From UBA2040 sp002384725 (GTDB lineage: Bacteria > Bacteroidota > Bacteroidia > Flavobacteriales_D > Crocinitomicaceae), in contig CAWUXE010000013.1 in NCBI GenBank assembly GCA_963926475.1, positions 10,868 through 74,867 of the forward strand: 64,000 nucleotides of DNA. The letters run 5' to 3'. Both the position numbers and the translations under genes were made by a program. Position 1 is the first letter of the stretch; each line of letters opens with the position of its first letter. This document shows, piece by piece, positions 7,493 through 15,578 of this stretch. The notes beneath the pieces were generated by a model, which was given only the letters and a program-made list of their open reading frames with translations, was not told the DNA's origin and did not search any database.

Positions 7493-9259
7493 ATGGCAGA
7501 AAAAGTAAAACTGAATACTAAAATCTTCCTTCGATTGGTCGCGTATGCAAAAGTCTATAAAGGAATTTTTGTACTTGCATTTGGTGCCGGACTATTGATT
7601 GCAGCGTCTTCGGCTCTGCGTCCGAAGTTTATTGGCGAAATGCTGGACAAGTATGTCGTTCATGGGCAGGACGGTCAGATGTTGCTAACATGGACACTGA
7701 TAATAATCGGTATGTTGATTATGGAGTCGGTCCTTCAGTTTGCTGGATCGTATTTTTCCAATTTATTGGCGCAAAATATCGTTCGTGATCTTCGAAAGAA
7801 ACTGTATAAGCATGTTATTTCTTTCAAAATGCAATACTTCGACCGCACACCGATTGGGGCCTTGGTAACTCGAGTCGTTTCCGATTTGGAAGCAGTGAGT
7901 CAAGTGTTTTCATCTGGTTTGATAGATATCATGGGCGATATTATCACCCTGCTCTTCGTACTGGGAATTATGGTTTCGGTGAACGCCAAGCTAACCCTTT
8001 TGGCACTTCTGCCCATTCCCATTTTACTTATTGCCACTCGTATTTTTGCCCGAGCGATGCAGAAGTCATTCCAATTGGAAAGAATGCAGGTGACCAAGTT
8101 GAATAACTTTGTTCAAGAACGAATTTCAGGAATGGCGATTGTCCAATTATTCTCAAGAGAAAAACAAGAATATGCGTCCTTCGAAGAGATCAATAAAGGG
8201 CACCGACAAGCACATATTAACGCCGTTTGGGCATTCTCAATTTTCTTTCCAGTTGTGGAATTATTGTCTTCCCTTTCTATTGCTTTCCTTTTGGTTTGGG
8301 GAGCATTTCAAGTAGGGGGAGAGACTATTTCAATTGAAGGAAGTATTTATGGACAAATAATTTCCTTCACGCTTTGGATAAACATGATGTATCGCCCCAT
8401 TCGACAATTGGCGGATAAATTTAATGTACTTCAACGAGGCACAGTAAGAGCAGAACGGGTATTTGAAATCTTGGATTTAAACGAACATGTTCAAAACAAT
8501 GGTAGTGACACCAATGTTGATTTTAACAAAGACATCCGCTTTCAGAATGTTTATTTCGCTTATAAAAAAGAGGAATATGTCCTGAAAGATATTGATTTAA
8601 CCATCGAAGCCGGTTCAACCGTTGCATTCGTCGGAGCTACGGGAGCTGGTAAATCGTCGATCGTAAATTTAATCGGTCGGTTTTACGATTTTCAGAAAGG
8701 AAATATTTTCCTGGGAGAAAAGAACATTCAGGATATTGATTTAAAGCATTTGCGAAGTAATATTTCTATTGTGCTTCAAGATGTATTCCTTTTCTCAGAT
8801 AGCATACACAACAACATTACGCTGGGTGACCCAAATGTAACAAGAGAGCAAGTAATTGAAGCGGCAAAGGCGGTTAATGCGCATCAATTTATCATGAAAC
8901 TTCCAAACGGATATGATTACAATGTGGGTGAAAGAGGTGGTGTGTTATCTGTGGGGCAACGGCAATTGATTTCTTTCATTCGCGCCTATGTTTTTCAACC
9001 GAAAGTCCTTATCTTGGATGAGGCAACTTCGAGTGTCGACGATCAATCGGAAGAGTTGATTCAGGAAGCGACCGAAAAATTGACAAAAGGAAGAACATCG
9101 ATCGTTATTGCGCATCGTTTATCAACTATTCAATCGGCAGATAAAATTGTCGTTTTAGAGAAAGGTGAAATCATGGAAATGGGTTCACATTTAGAATTAA
9201 TGAATAAAAACGCATATTATAAAAACTTGCATGATATGCAGTTTTCAGAAGATAAATAA
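7493..9259 (+). CDS. ABC transporter half-molecule, ATPase and permease fused (MdlB/MsbA-like exporter)
   Basis: A type IV ABC half-exporter of 588 residues, expected to work as a dimer in the inner membrane. Residues 1-320 are the six-helix transmembrane domain. The nucleotide-binding domain follows, with Walker A GATGAGKSS (near 380), Q-loop IVLQDVFLFSD, signature LSVGQRQL (near 484; Val replaces the Gly of LSGGQ), Walker B VLILDEATSSVD (near 505) and H-loop IVIAHRLST. The substrate cannot be read from the sequence; relatives move lipids, peptides or drugs. A leaderless binding-protein-like gene follows 3 bp downstream, yet exporters of this type do not use binding proteins, so the pairing is unexplained. 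Confidence 0.93.
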   Translation: MAEKVKLNTKIFLRLVAYAKVYKGIFVLAFGAGLLIAASSALRPKFIGEMLDKYVVHGQDGQMLLTWTLIIIGMLIMESVLQFAGSYFSNLLAQNIVRDLRKKLYKHVISFKMQYFDRTPIGALVTRVVSDLEAVSQVFSSGLIDIMGDIITLLFVLGIMVSVNAKLTLLALLPIPILLIATRIFARAMQKSFQLERMQVTKLNNFVQERISGMAIVQLFSREKQEYASFEEINKGHRQAHINAVWAFSIFFPVVELLSSLSIAFLLVWGAFQVGGETISIEGSIYGQIISFTLWINMMYRPIRQLADKFNVLQRGTVRAERVFEILDLNEHVQNNGSDTNVDFNKDIRFQNVYFAYKKEEYVLKDIDLTIEAGSTVAFVGATGAGKSSIVNLIGRFYDFQKGNIFLGEKNIQDIDLKHLRSNISIVLQDVFLFSDSIHNNITLGDPNVTREQVIEAAKAVNAHQFIMKLPNGYDYNVGERGGVLSVGQRQLISFIRAYVFQPKVLILDEATSSVDDQSEELIQEATEKLTKGRTSIVIAHRLSTIQSADKIVVLEKGEIMEMGSHLELMNKNAYYKNLHDMQFSEDK

Positions 9260-9262
9260 ATT

Positions 9263-10120
9263 ATGGTTGGATTAAAAGTGGGTGGAGTGCCTGAGCATTT
9301 CAACTTACCGTGGAGGCTTGCAATTGAAGACGGTAAATTTAGAGAGTTTGGCTTGAATTTGCACTGGGCCGATATGGGTGGTGGAACTGGACAAATGATT
9401 CGCGGATTAGAAACCAAATCCATCGATATTGCTGTTTTATTAACCGAAGGATGTACAAAAGCAATTCTACAAGGTTTGGATGCTACGATTGTTCAGGTCT
9501 ACGTCACGAGCCCATTGCACTGGGGTGTTCACGTGCCTTATACCTCCGACATTCAATCCATTGAAGATCTAAAAGATAAAACCTATGCCATATCGCGTGA
9601 AGGTTCAGGCTCGCATTTGATGAGTTATGTGCTTTCGCATCAACAAGGATGGCCGACCGACAACTTAAAATTCAATGTTGTTGGCGATATTTACGGCGGT
9701 CTTTGGGCTTTAGAGAATAACGAAGCGCAAGCATTTTTGTGGGAAAAATACACGACCTATCCGTTTACAGAACAGAAAAAGTGCCGATACGTTGAAGAAG
9801 TGGTGACACCTTGGCCTTGTTTTGTTATTGCTGTGCGAAATGAAGTTTTAGATGAACACAAAGATTTAATCGATAAAATGTGCTTGGCTGTCAATAAACG
9901 CGCCGGAGAAATGCTCACGGATCCAAATATTATTGATATCATTTCATGGCGGTACAATTTACGCTCAAGTCATGTCCAGAACTGGTTAAATGAAACGGTT
10001 TGGAACTATGAGGGAATAGAATATCCTTTGGCTTTCAATAAAGTGGTCAATTATCTTAAAATGCTCAATTTGATTTCTGATGAAGAAGGAGAAGATTGGC
10101 GTGAAAAATTATTTAAATAA
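9263..10120 (+). CDS. Periplasmic-binding-protein-like II fold protein without signal peptide (NMT1/Ca3427-like)
   Basis: The 285 residues resemble the NMT1/THI5 group of type 2 solute-binding proteins: an opening strand LKVGGVPEHFNLPWRLAIED, a glycine-rich ligand loop MGGGTGQMIRGLE, then IDIAVLLTEG and IEDLKDKTYAISREGSGSHL. The N-terminus starts directly at the first strand, with no signal peptide or lipobox, so it should stay in the cytoplasm. Leaderless members of this fold, including the fungal Ca3427 type, are known, but their ligand is to my knowledge unsettled. It sits 3 bp after the ABC exporter gene and 35 bp before hemH. The ligand could be a pyrimidine-like or thiamine-precursor molecule by family analogy only. 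Confidence 0.75.
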   Translation: MVGLKVGGVPEHFNLPWRLAIEDGKFREFGLNLHWADMGGGTGQMIRGLETKSIDIAVLLTEGCTKAILQGLDATIVQVYVTSPLHWGVHVPYTSDIQSIEDLKDKTYAISREGSGSHLMSYVLSHQQGWPTDNLKFNVVGDIYGGLWALENNEAQAFLWEKYTTYPFTEQKKCRYVEEVVTPWPCFVIAVRNEVLDEHKDLIDKMCLAVNKRAGEMLTDPNIIDIISWRYNLRSSHVQNWLNETVWNYEGIEYPLAFNKVVNYLKMLNLISDEEGEDWREKLFK

Positions 10121-10155
10121 TCTAAACTTCGAGAGAAGTTATTTGTTCATCAACT

Positions 10156-11190
10156 ATGTCAAAAAAGAAAACGGGTGTATTGTTAATTCAATTGGGAACA
10201 CCTGATAGTCCGAAAACACGAGATGTAAGAATCTATTTACGTGAATTTCTCAATGATCCGCGTGTAATTGATATTCCATGGTTACCCCGAAAATTACTAG
10301 TAAACGGAATTATTGTTCCTTTTAGAGCTCCGAAATCTGCAAAAATATATCAAGAGCTTTGGGATATGACGGACGATGGAATTTCTCCTTTGATGACCCA
10401 TACAGAGAAGGTAAAGGAATTGCTTCAAGATAGATTGAAAAATGATAATGTGATCGTTGAAATGGCGATGAGGTATCAGAATCCTTCTATGGACTCCGTT
10501 CTCTCAAAAATGAAAACGGCCAATTACGACGAAATAATTATTTTGCCTTTGTTCCCCCAATATGCCAGTGCATCGACAGGTTCAGCCATTGAAAAGGCGT
10601 TGGATATCATCCGCAAATGGTGGGTGATTCCCAATATCAAAGTGATTTCCCAATTTTATGATAATGAAGGTTATCTAGATAGTATCGTCGAACGAACAAA
10701 AGAGTTTCATTTGAAATCGTACGATCACATTTTGTTTTCTTATCATGGTTTACCGGAACGACAAGTCGATAAGGTGTATGAAGAAGACACTGATTTGTGC
10801 ACCGATCAACCTTGTGAATCGGAAATTAATGACAAGAACAAGTTTTGTTACAAAGCGACTTGTTTTGCTACCACTCGATTACTTGCTGAAAAATTAGGAT
10901 TGAAAGAAGAAGATTACACCGTTTGTTTTCAGTCTCGATTAGATAAAAAATGGCTGACTCCTTTTTCTGATAAAATAGTGGAAGAAAGAGCGAAAAAAGG
11001 TGACAAGAATTTATTGGCCTTCAGTCCTGCATTTGTGGCTGATTGTTTGGAGACCTTAGTTGAAATTGGTGGTGAATACCAAGAAATTTTTGAAGAACAC
11101 GGCGGCGAAAAAGTACAGTTGGTTCCTTCGAGCAACTCTCATCCGAGGTTTATTGATGGATTGGAAGAGTTGGTGAGGGAGAGAATGTAG
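10156..11190 (+). CDS. hemH: Ferrochelatase
   Basis: HemH inserts ferrous iron into protoporphyrin IX, the last step of protoheme synthesis. The 344 residues are full length. Family motifs are GVLLIQLGTPDSP (7-19), the porphyrin-site segment FPQYASASTGSA, the active-site histidine in LFSYHGLPERQ (about 195-205), SPAFVADCLETL with the catalytic-side acid, and the closing PSSNSHPRFIDGL. A group of cysteines (LCTDQPC, FCYKATC) follows the active-site His; some bacterial ferrochelatases carry a [2Fe-2S] cluster, but I cannot tell whether these are ligands. No other heme gene is nearby. Confidence 0.97.
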   Translation: MSKKKTGVLLIQLGTPDSPKTRDVRIYLREFLNDPRVIDIPWLPRKLLVNGIIVPFRAPKSAKIYQELWDMTDDGISPLMTHTEKVKELLQDRLKNDNVIVEMAMRYQNPSMDSVLSKMKTANYDEIIILPLFPQYASASTGSAIEKALDIIRKWWVIPNIKVISQFYDNEGYLDSIVERTKEFHLKSYDHILFSYHGLPERQVDKVYEEDTDLCTDQPCESEINDKNKFCYKATCFATTRLLAEKLGLKEEDYTVCFQSRLDKKWLTPFSDKIVEERAKKGDKNLLAFSPAFVADCLETLVEIGGEYQEIFEEHGGEKVQLVPSSNSHPRFIDGLEELVRERM

Positions 11191-11262
11191 GCTTCGACTC
11201 CGATCAGCCTTCGCTAACTTGATTGTTTTTATTAACAAGCGCACACTGAGCGTAGTCGAAGG
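11191..11262. repeat. Imperfect long inverted repeat after hemH (REP/MITE-like hairpin)
   Basis: Left arm GCTTCGACTCCGATCAG (11191-11207) and right arm CTGAGCGTAGTCGAAGG (11246-11262) pair over 17 positions with three mismatches, enclosing 38 bp. The arm sequence CTTCGACTACGCTCAG is, from memory, a frequent dispersed intergenic repeat in Flavobacteriales genomes. It begins directly at the hemH stop, lacks a T-run, and so is better explained as a repeat element than as a plain terminator. Confidence 0.65.
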
Positions 11263-11348
11263 AAAGTCCAGAGAGGTTATTCATCCAAAGTTTTGTTAAA
11301 CATTTCTGCCTCTTTCCTTGTTTATTTTTTATTGTAAAATCTACTCCG

Positions 11349-11356
11349 TATCTTTG
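11349..11356 (+). promoter_or_regulatory. Probable -7 element (TATCTTTG) of ahcY
   Basis: TATCTTTG is a perfect TAnnTTTG match 39 bp upstream of the ahcY ATG. The nearest TTG (11332-11334) is only 14 bp away, shorter than in the other promoters here, so the -33 box is uncertain. Confidence 0.5.
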
Positions 11357-11395
11357 CAAACGTTTTAAGAATAAGAATTTTAGAAAAATCAACAT

Positions 11396-12709
11396 ATGAG
11401 TAATACAGCTGAAAAATTAGCTTACAAAGTAAAAGACATCAGTCTAGCAGATTGGGGTCGTAAAGAAATTAGAATCGCCGAAGCAGAAATGCCAGGTTTG
11501 ATGTCACTTCGTGAAGAATTCGGAGCGTCTAAGCCATTGGCTGGTGCACGTATCGCAGGATGTTTGCACATGACGATTCAAACTGCCGTTTTGATCGAAA
11601 CATTGGTTGAATTGGGAGCTGAAGTAACATGGTCTTCATGTAATATCTTCTCAACACAAGATCAAGCTGCCGCGGCAATTGCTGTAACAGGAGTTCCAGT
11701 TTTTGCTTGGAAAGGTTTGAACGAAGAAGAATTCGACTGGTGTATTGAGCAAACATTGTTTTCATTTAAAGACGGTAAGGCGTTGAACATGATTTTAGAT
11801 GATGGTGGTGATTTAACGAACATGGTTTTTGATCGTTTCCCAGAATTGACAAAAGACATCAAAGGCTTATCTGAAGAAACGACAACTGGCGTTCATCGTT
11901 TGTACGAGCGTAAGAAAAACGGAACTTTGGTTATGCCTGCAATCAACGTGAATGATTCAGTTACAAAATCGAAATTCGATAACAAATACGGATGTAAAGA
12001 ATCATTGGTAGATGCGATTCGTCGTGCTACAGATACAATGATGGCTGGAAAAGTAGCTGTTGTTTGCGGATATGGTGACGTTGGTAAAGGATCAGCTGCT
12101 TCATTGCAAGGTGCTGGTGCTCGTGTTATCGTTACAGAAATTGACCCGATTTGTGCGTTGCAGGCTGCAATGGACGGATTTGAAGTTCGTAAATTAGAAA
12201 ATGTTGTTGGTGCAGTAGACATAGTTGTTACCACTACAGGAAATAAAGACATAGTTCAAGGACACCACTTCGAAGCAATGCGCGATAAAACTATCGTTTG
12301 TAACATCGGTCACTTCGATAACGAAATCGATATGGCTTGGTTGAACAAAAACCACGGCACTTCAAAAATCGAAATTAAACCACAAGTTGATATGTATACC
12401 ATCAATGGTAAAGACATTATCATGTTGGCAGAAGGTCGTTTGGTAAATTTAGGATGTGCAACTGGACACCCTTCTTTCGTAATGTCGAATTCATTTACGA
12501 ACCAAACATTGGCACAATTGGAATTGTGGAACAACACAGACCAATACGAAAATGATGTATACACGCTTCCGAAACACTTGGATGAGAAAGTAGCTTATTT
12601 GCACCTTGCGAAAGTCGGTGCTGAGTTAACTGAGCTTCGTCCTGAACAAGCTTCGTATATTGGAGTAGAGGTTTCTGGACCATACAAGCCAGAGCACTAC
12701 CGCTATTAA
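11396..12709 (+). CDS. ahcY: Adenosylhomocysteinase (S-adenosyl-L-homocysteine hydrolase)
   Basis: AhcY reversibly splits S-adenosylhomocysteine, the inhibitory product of methyltransferases, into adenosine and homocysteine using tightly bound NAD. The 437 residues are complete. Visible features are the substrate-domain segment GARIAGCLHMTIQTAVLIET, the central KSKFDNKYGC with the catalytic Lys/Asp region, the NAD-binding glycine motif GYGDVGKGSA (about 225-234), the LAEGRLVNLGCATGHPSFVM signature and the family C-terminal end PYKPEHYRY. It stands alone between hairpin repeats on both sides. Confidence 0.98.
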   Translation: MSNTAEKLAYKVKDISLADWGRKEIRIAEAEMPGLMSLREEFGASKPLAGARIAGCLHMTIQTAVLIETLVELGAEVTWSSCNIFSTQDQAAAAIAVTGVPVFAWKGLNEEEFDWCIEQTLFSFKDGKALNMILDDGGDLTNMVFDRFPELTKDIKGLSEETTTGVHRLYERKKNGTLVMPAINVNDSVTKSKFDNKYGCKESLVDAIRRATDTMMAGKVAVVCGYGDVGKGSAASLQGAGARVIVTEIDPICALQAAMDGFEVRKLENVVGAVDIVVTTTGNKDIVQGHHFEAMRDKTIVCNIGHFDNEIDMAWLNKNHGTSKIEIKPQVDMYTINGKDIIMLAEGRLVNLGCATGHPSFVMSNSFTNQTLAQLELWNNTDQYENDVYTLPKHLDEKVAYLHLAKVGAELTELRPEQASYIGVEVSGPYKPEHYRY

Positions 12710-12710
12710 T

Positions 12711-12833
12711 CTGACGTTTTACGTTAGGAACCAATAAGTTTGACTCCGAAGGAGTCAAACTACAATATCCCGTGGTGAGAATCACGGGATATTGTAGCTT
12801 TCAGGCCTTTTTTTTGCGACACCGAAGGTGTCG
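12711..12833. repeat. Cluster of four short hairpins downstream of ahcY
   Basis: Four inverted repeats follow each other: CTGACGT/ACGTTAG (12711-12727, with one G-T pair), GTTTGACTCC-gaa-GGAGTCAAAC (12738-12760, perfect), a 15-bp stem (12760-12797) and CGACACC-gaa-GGTGTCG (12817-12833, perfect). Two share the loop context CC-GAA-GG. One of them is the probable ahcY terminator. Such palindromes beside a RAYT remnant (12861-13164) fit the REP/RAYT association. Confidence 0.7.
12760..12815 (+). terminator. Intrinsic terminator of ahcY
   Basis: A perfect 15-bp stem (CTACAATATCCCGTG pairing with CACGGGATATTGTAG, 8-nt loop) occupies 12760-12797. A T-run follows from 12808, ten bases further on. 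The distance to the T-run is longer than in a textbook terminator, but the stem is the strongest in the window. Confidence 0.65.
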
Positions 12834-12860
12834 AACTTTTCTCAAGTTTAAATTTCTCGA

Positions 12861-13164
12861 CTACTCCAAATACTCCAAATCAAAATCCACATCATTTTCT
12901 ATCAGCATTCTTCGCATTTCATCTATCGAACTGATCTCTCCATGATGAACTTCCTTATTTTGAGCATATCGAACCAAGTTTTCTCTTACCTCAATTGAAT
13001 AAGAAAAAGCACTATAACCAACTTGCCAGCTGATAAAATCAGGAAATAGATTATGTTCTTTTATCATTTTTGAAGTGACTAATTTGATGTCTTTTACCAA
13101 GTTGGCCATAGCAATAGATTGGATGCAATCTAAAAACAATCGATAAATCCATAGTCGATTCGAA
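12861..13164 (-). pseudogene. Remnant of a REP-associated tyrosine transposase (RAYT, Y1_Tnp/IS200-like)
   Basis: The minus strand encodes the C-terminal third of a RAYT: SIAMANLVKDIKLVTSKMIK, then WQVGYSAFSYSIEVRENLV, then NKEVHHGEISSIDEMRRMLI and VDFDLEYLE, all at the places expected in this family. No ATG opens this frame. Just upstream, another frame reads DLSIVFRLHP, matching the preceding family block, so there is a frameshift near 13121-13125. Everything N-terminal of that, including the start and the HxH metal region, is missing, and the DnaJ gene begins there. The remnant cannot be active. It sits 28 bp from the ahcY hairpin cluster. Confidence 0.8.
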
Positions 13165-13165
13165 A

Positions 13166-13945
13166 TTACGTGATAAGTGATTCATACGCCGCTTGAATTT
13201 CAATAAACTTTTCTTCTGCCATTTTTTGCTGTGAACTAGACGCATTCACAAAAATATCCGGGTGATGAACTTTGACCAATTTCCGATATGCCTTTTTTAT
13301 CTCTTCCTTCGTGGCATTCGCCGAAACTCCTAGAATTTCACAAGCATATTTATTTCCTTTCGTTTTGGTCTCAGGATTCTGTTTTTTTTCTTGTTTTTGA
13401 TAATAGAAAGCAAAAATGGACAAGATTTGTGTCAAATGGGAATCTTTTAATTCCAATTCTGTATTTATCTTTTTTAAGAAAATCAATTCTTCTCGTGATA
13501 GATTTCCGCTGACCATTGCCAATCCCGTCAAGAAATAGACAATTTGAGACCGACCGCCTTCCGATGGAACATGCTGCTTCAACCAAGAAGTCACGGTTTC
13601 TGTACGAATTGGGTGTCGGAAAGAAAAGACCAAAGAATCGCTAAAGTTGTAATTGGCAAACTTAAAATATCGTGCAAAATATTGATTGATAAATTGGACT
13701 TTTCCCTTGGTCGTCTGGTAGTCGATAATCATCAATCGTGCGCCTAAAGCGAGATATGCCTCCAAGAAATTATCCTCCTTTGGAGAAAGATAAGGAGGAA
13801 AGATGCCTTTCTTCCATAATTTAACCGACTTATTTCTTCTAATGACGTAAATAATAGACAGTACAAGTGGGAGGAAGAACAAGACCGCAACCACCCAAGG
13901 ATTCATTTGAGGCAAAGTTTCTAGGTTGAGTGAGTAAGTACACAT
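13166..13945 (-). CDS. Membrane-anchored J-domain protein (DjlA-like architecture)
   Basis: The 259-residue protein has one hydrophobic segment near the N-terminus (WVVAVLFFLPLVLSIIYVI, about 16-34), a helical middle region (about 45-180) that looks like a TerB-type domain as in DjlA, and a C-terminal J domain (about 199-259). The J domain keeps the HPD tripeptide (KVHHPDIF) and the flanking YEILGVSxxAT-type helix (ACEILGVSANATKEEIKKAY). It should recruit and stimulate DnaK at the membrane. The ATG at 13945 was used; an ATG at 13906 just before the membrane segment is an alternative. The TerB assignment is weaker than the J domain. Confidence 0.82.
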   Translation of the reverse strand: MCTYSLNLETLPQMNPWVVAVLFFLPLVLSIIYVIRRNKSVKLWKKGIFPPYLSPKEDNFLEAYLALGARLMIIDYQTTKGKVQFINQYFARYFKFANYNFSDSLVFSFRHPIRTETVTSWLKQHVPSEGGRSQIVYFLTGLAMVSGNLSREELIFLKKINTELELKDSHLTQILSIFAFYYQKQEKKQNPETKTKGNKYACEILGVSANATKEEIKKAYRKLVKVHHPDIFVNASSSQQKMAEEKFIEIQAAYESLIT

Positions 13946-14019
13946 AGTCTTTGTCGAAAATAAGTATTTTTTCGTTGTTAGCTTTCATCATTTCGCAGTG
14001 TTTCTCGCTATATCTTTTG

Positions 14020-14027
14020 TAGTTTTG
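14020..14027 (+). promoter_or_regulatory. Probable -7 element (TAGTTTTG) of the GT22-like gene
   Basis: TAGTTTTG fits TAnnTTTG and lies 13 bp upstream of the ATG at 14041. No TTG was found at 17-23 bp upstream, so only the -7 box supports it. Confidence 0.35.
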
Positions 14028-14040
14028 CAGGAATTTAGAA

Positions 14041-15525
14041 ATGAGAATAATCAACAACATCAATTGGTCTTCTTTCAAAACAATTCTATTCGTAGGATTA
14101 GTTCTACGGTTAATCGCAGCTATCTTTTCGAAAGGGTATGGCATGCACGATGATCATTTCTTGGTCATTGAAGCTTCGGCTTCGTGGGTAGATGGATTTG
14201 ATTACAACGGCTGGCTTCCGTGGTCAGAAGGAAGCAGGGGAGTGCCCGAGGGACACAGTTTTACATACGTCGGATTGAATTATTTCTTTTTCGCCATTCT
14301 CAAGTTTTTTGGAGTCGTCAATCCAATGGCTCAAATGCTCTTAAATAGAATCGTTCACGCTTTAGTTTCTATTCTCGTTGTTTATTTCGGGATAAAAATT
14401 ACCGAACGACTTTCCAATAGAAAAAATGCCGTTATCGTAGGTTGGATTTTGGCCGCACTATGGCTCATGCCGTTACTGTCTGTCAGAAACCTCGTTGAAT
14501 TGATTGGCGCCCCCTTCTTACTTTGGGGAGTTTGGTTGGCGATTCGGAACACCAATAAATTCGATTTACTTTATGCAGGTTTGATTATCGGTCTTGCAGC
14601 AAGTTTTCGTTACCAAATTGGCGTTTTTGCGCTTGGAATGGCCGCCATTTATTTCTTTCGTTACGAATGGAAAAAGTTCATTCAATTTTGTGTTGGTGTT
14701 TTATTAATCTTCGTTTTTACCCAAGGTTTTGTCGATTATCTCATTTGGGGTTACCCATTTGCGGAAATAATCGGTTACGTGGTGTATAACATGAATGAAG
14801 GTACAGGCTATTTGCCCAACACCAATTATTTCATGTATTTCTATGTGCTTTTTGGAGCGCTCCTTTTTCCAATGGGAATTCTTGCTTTTTTCGGATTTCT
14901 CAAGACCTACAAATCGCATCTGATCATCTTTATTCCAACGGTAGTTTTCCTATTGTTTCACACGCTCTATCCGAACAGACAAGAGCGGTTTGTATTGACT
15001 ATTCTTCCTTTCGTGATTATTCTCGCCGTTATAGGCATAGAAATGCTCCGAAAAAAAGAGTTTTGGAATAAATTCTGGAAAATATCTTGGGTCAGCTTTT
15101 GGGTGTTAAATATTCCGTTGTTGCTATTTTTGACTTTCTCTTCAACAAAAATTTCTAGAGTCGATGCCATGTATTCCCTCTACGAAAACGGGCACGAGAA
15201 AGAAAATATTTTGTTGGAAGCATCTGGTGAAGAAGAAACCGCCCTGATGCCGAAGTTCTATTCTAAAAGTTGGTACTCGAATTTTGTGCCCAGAGAAAAC
15301 CCAACCGATACCATCACAATTGAAAAAGGATATCATTTCGATTACATTTTCTTTTTTGGCGAAGATGATTTAGACAAACGATTGGCGGAATACAAGCAAC
15401 AGTATCCCAAAATGACCTTGTTGAAGAAATGTGAACCCAGTCCTGTCGATCGGCTTTTGCGTTGGATGAATCCGCGTAATTCCAATGAGTACATCGAAGT
15501 GTGGGAAACGAATTTGAGGTGGTAG
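14041..15525 (+). CDS. GT-C mannosyltransferase-like membrane protein (GT22 type)
   Basis: The 494 residues hold about ten membrane segments up to residue 370 and a soluble C-terminal part. Features of the GT22/PIG-B/ALG group are the acidic first-loop motif (GMHDDHFLVIEASASW), the segment SFRYQIGVFALGM resembling the FRYQ stretch of GPI mannosyltransferases, and YPNRQERFVLTILPF, which corresponds to the HKEERF motif. These enzymes add mannose from a polyprenyl-phosphate donor on the periplasmic side. The acceptor is unknown. It is transcribed alone, divergent from the DnaJ gene and convergent with a T9SS cargo gene. Confidence 0.85.
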   Translation: MRIINNINWSSFKTILFVGLVLRLIAAIFSKGYGMHDDHFLVIEASASWVDGFDYNGWLPWSEGSRGVPEGHSFTYVGLNYFFFAILKFFGVVNPMAQMLLNRIVHALVSILVVYFGIKITERLSNRKNAVIVGWILAALWLMPLLSVRNLVELIGAPFLLWGVWLAIRNTNKFDLLYAGLIIGLAASFRYQIGVFALGMAAIYFFRYEWKKFIQFCVGVLLIFVFTQGFVDYLIWGYPFAEIIGYVVYNMNEGTGYLPNTNYFMYFYVLFGALLFPMGILAFFGFLKTYKSHLIIFIPTVVFLLFHTLYPNRQERFVLTILPFVIILAVIGIEMLRKKEFWNKFWKISWVSFWVLNIPLLLFLTFSSTKISRVDAMYSLYENGHEKENILLEASGEEETALMPKFYSKSWYSNFVPRENPTDTITIEKGYHFDYIFFFGEDDLDKRLAEYKQQYPKMTLLKKCEPSPVDRLLRWMNPRNSNEYIEVWETNLRW

Positions 15526-15578
15526 AAAGAATCCCCAATTCGGTTTCGAATTGAGGATTCTAGTTCTAGAGTTTCCTT

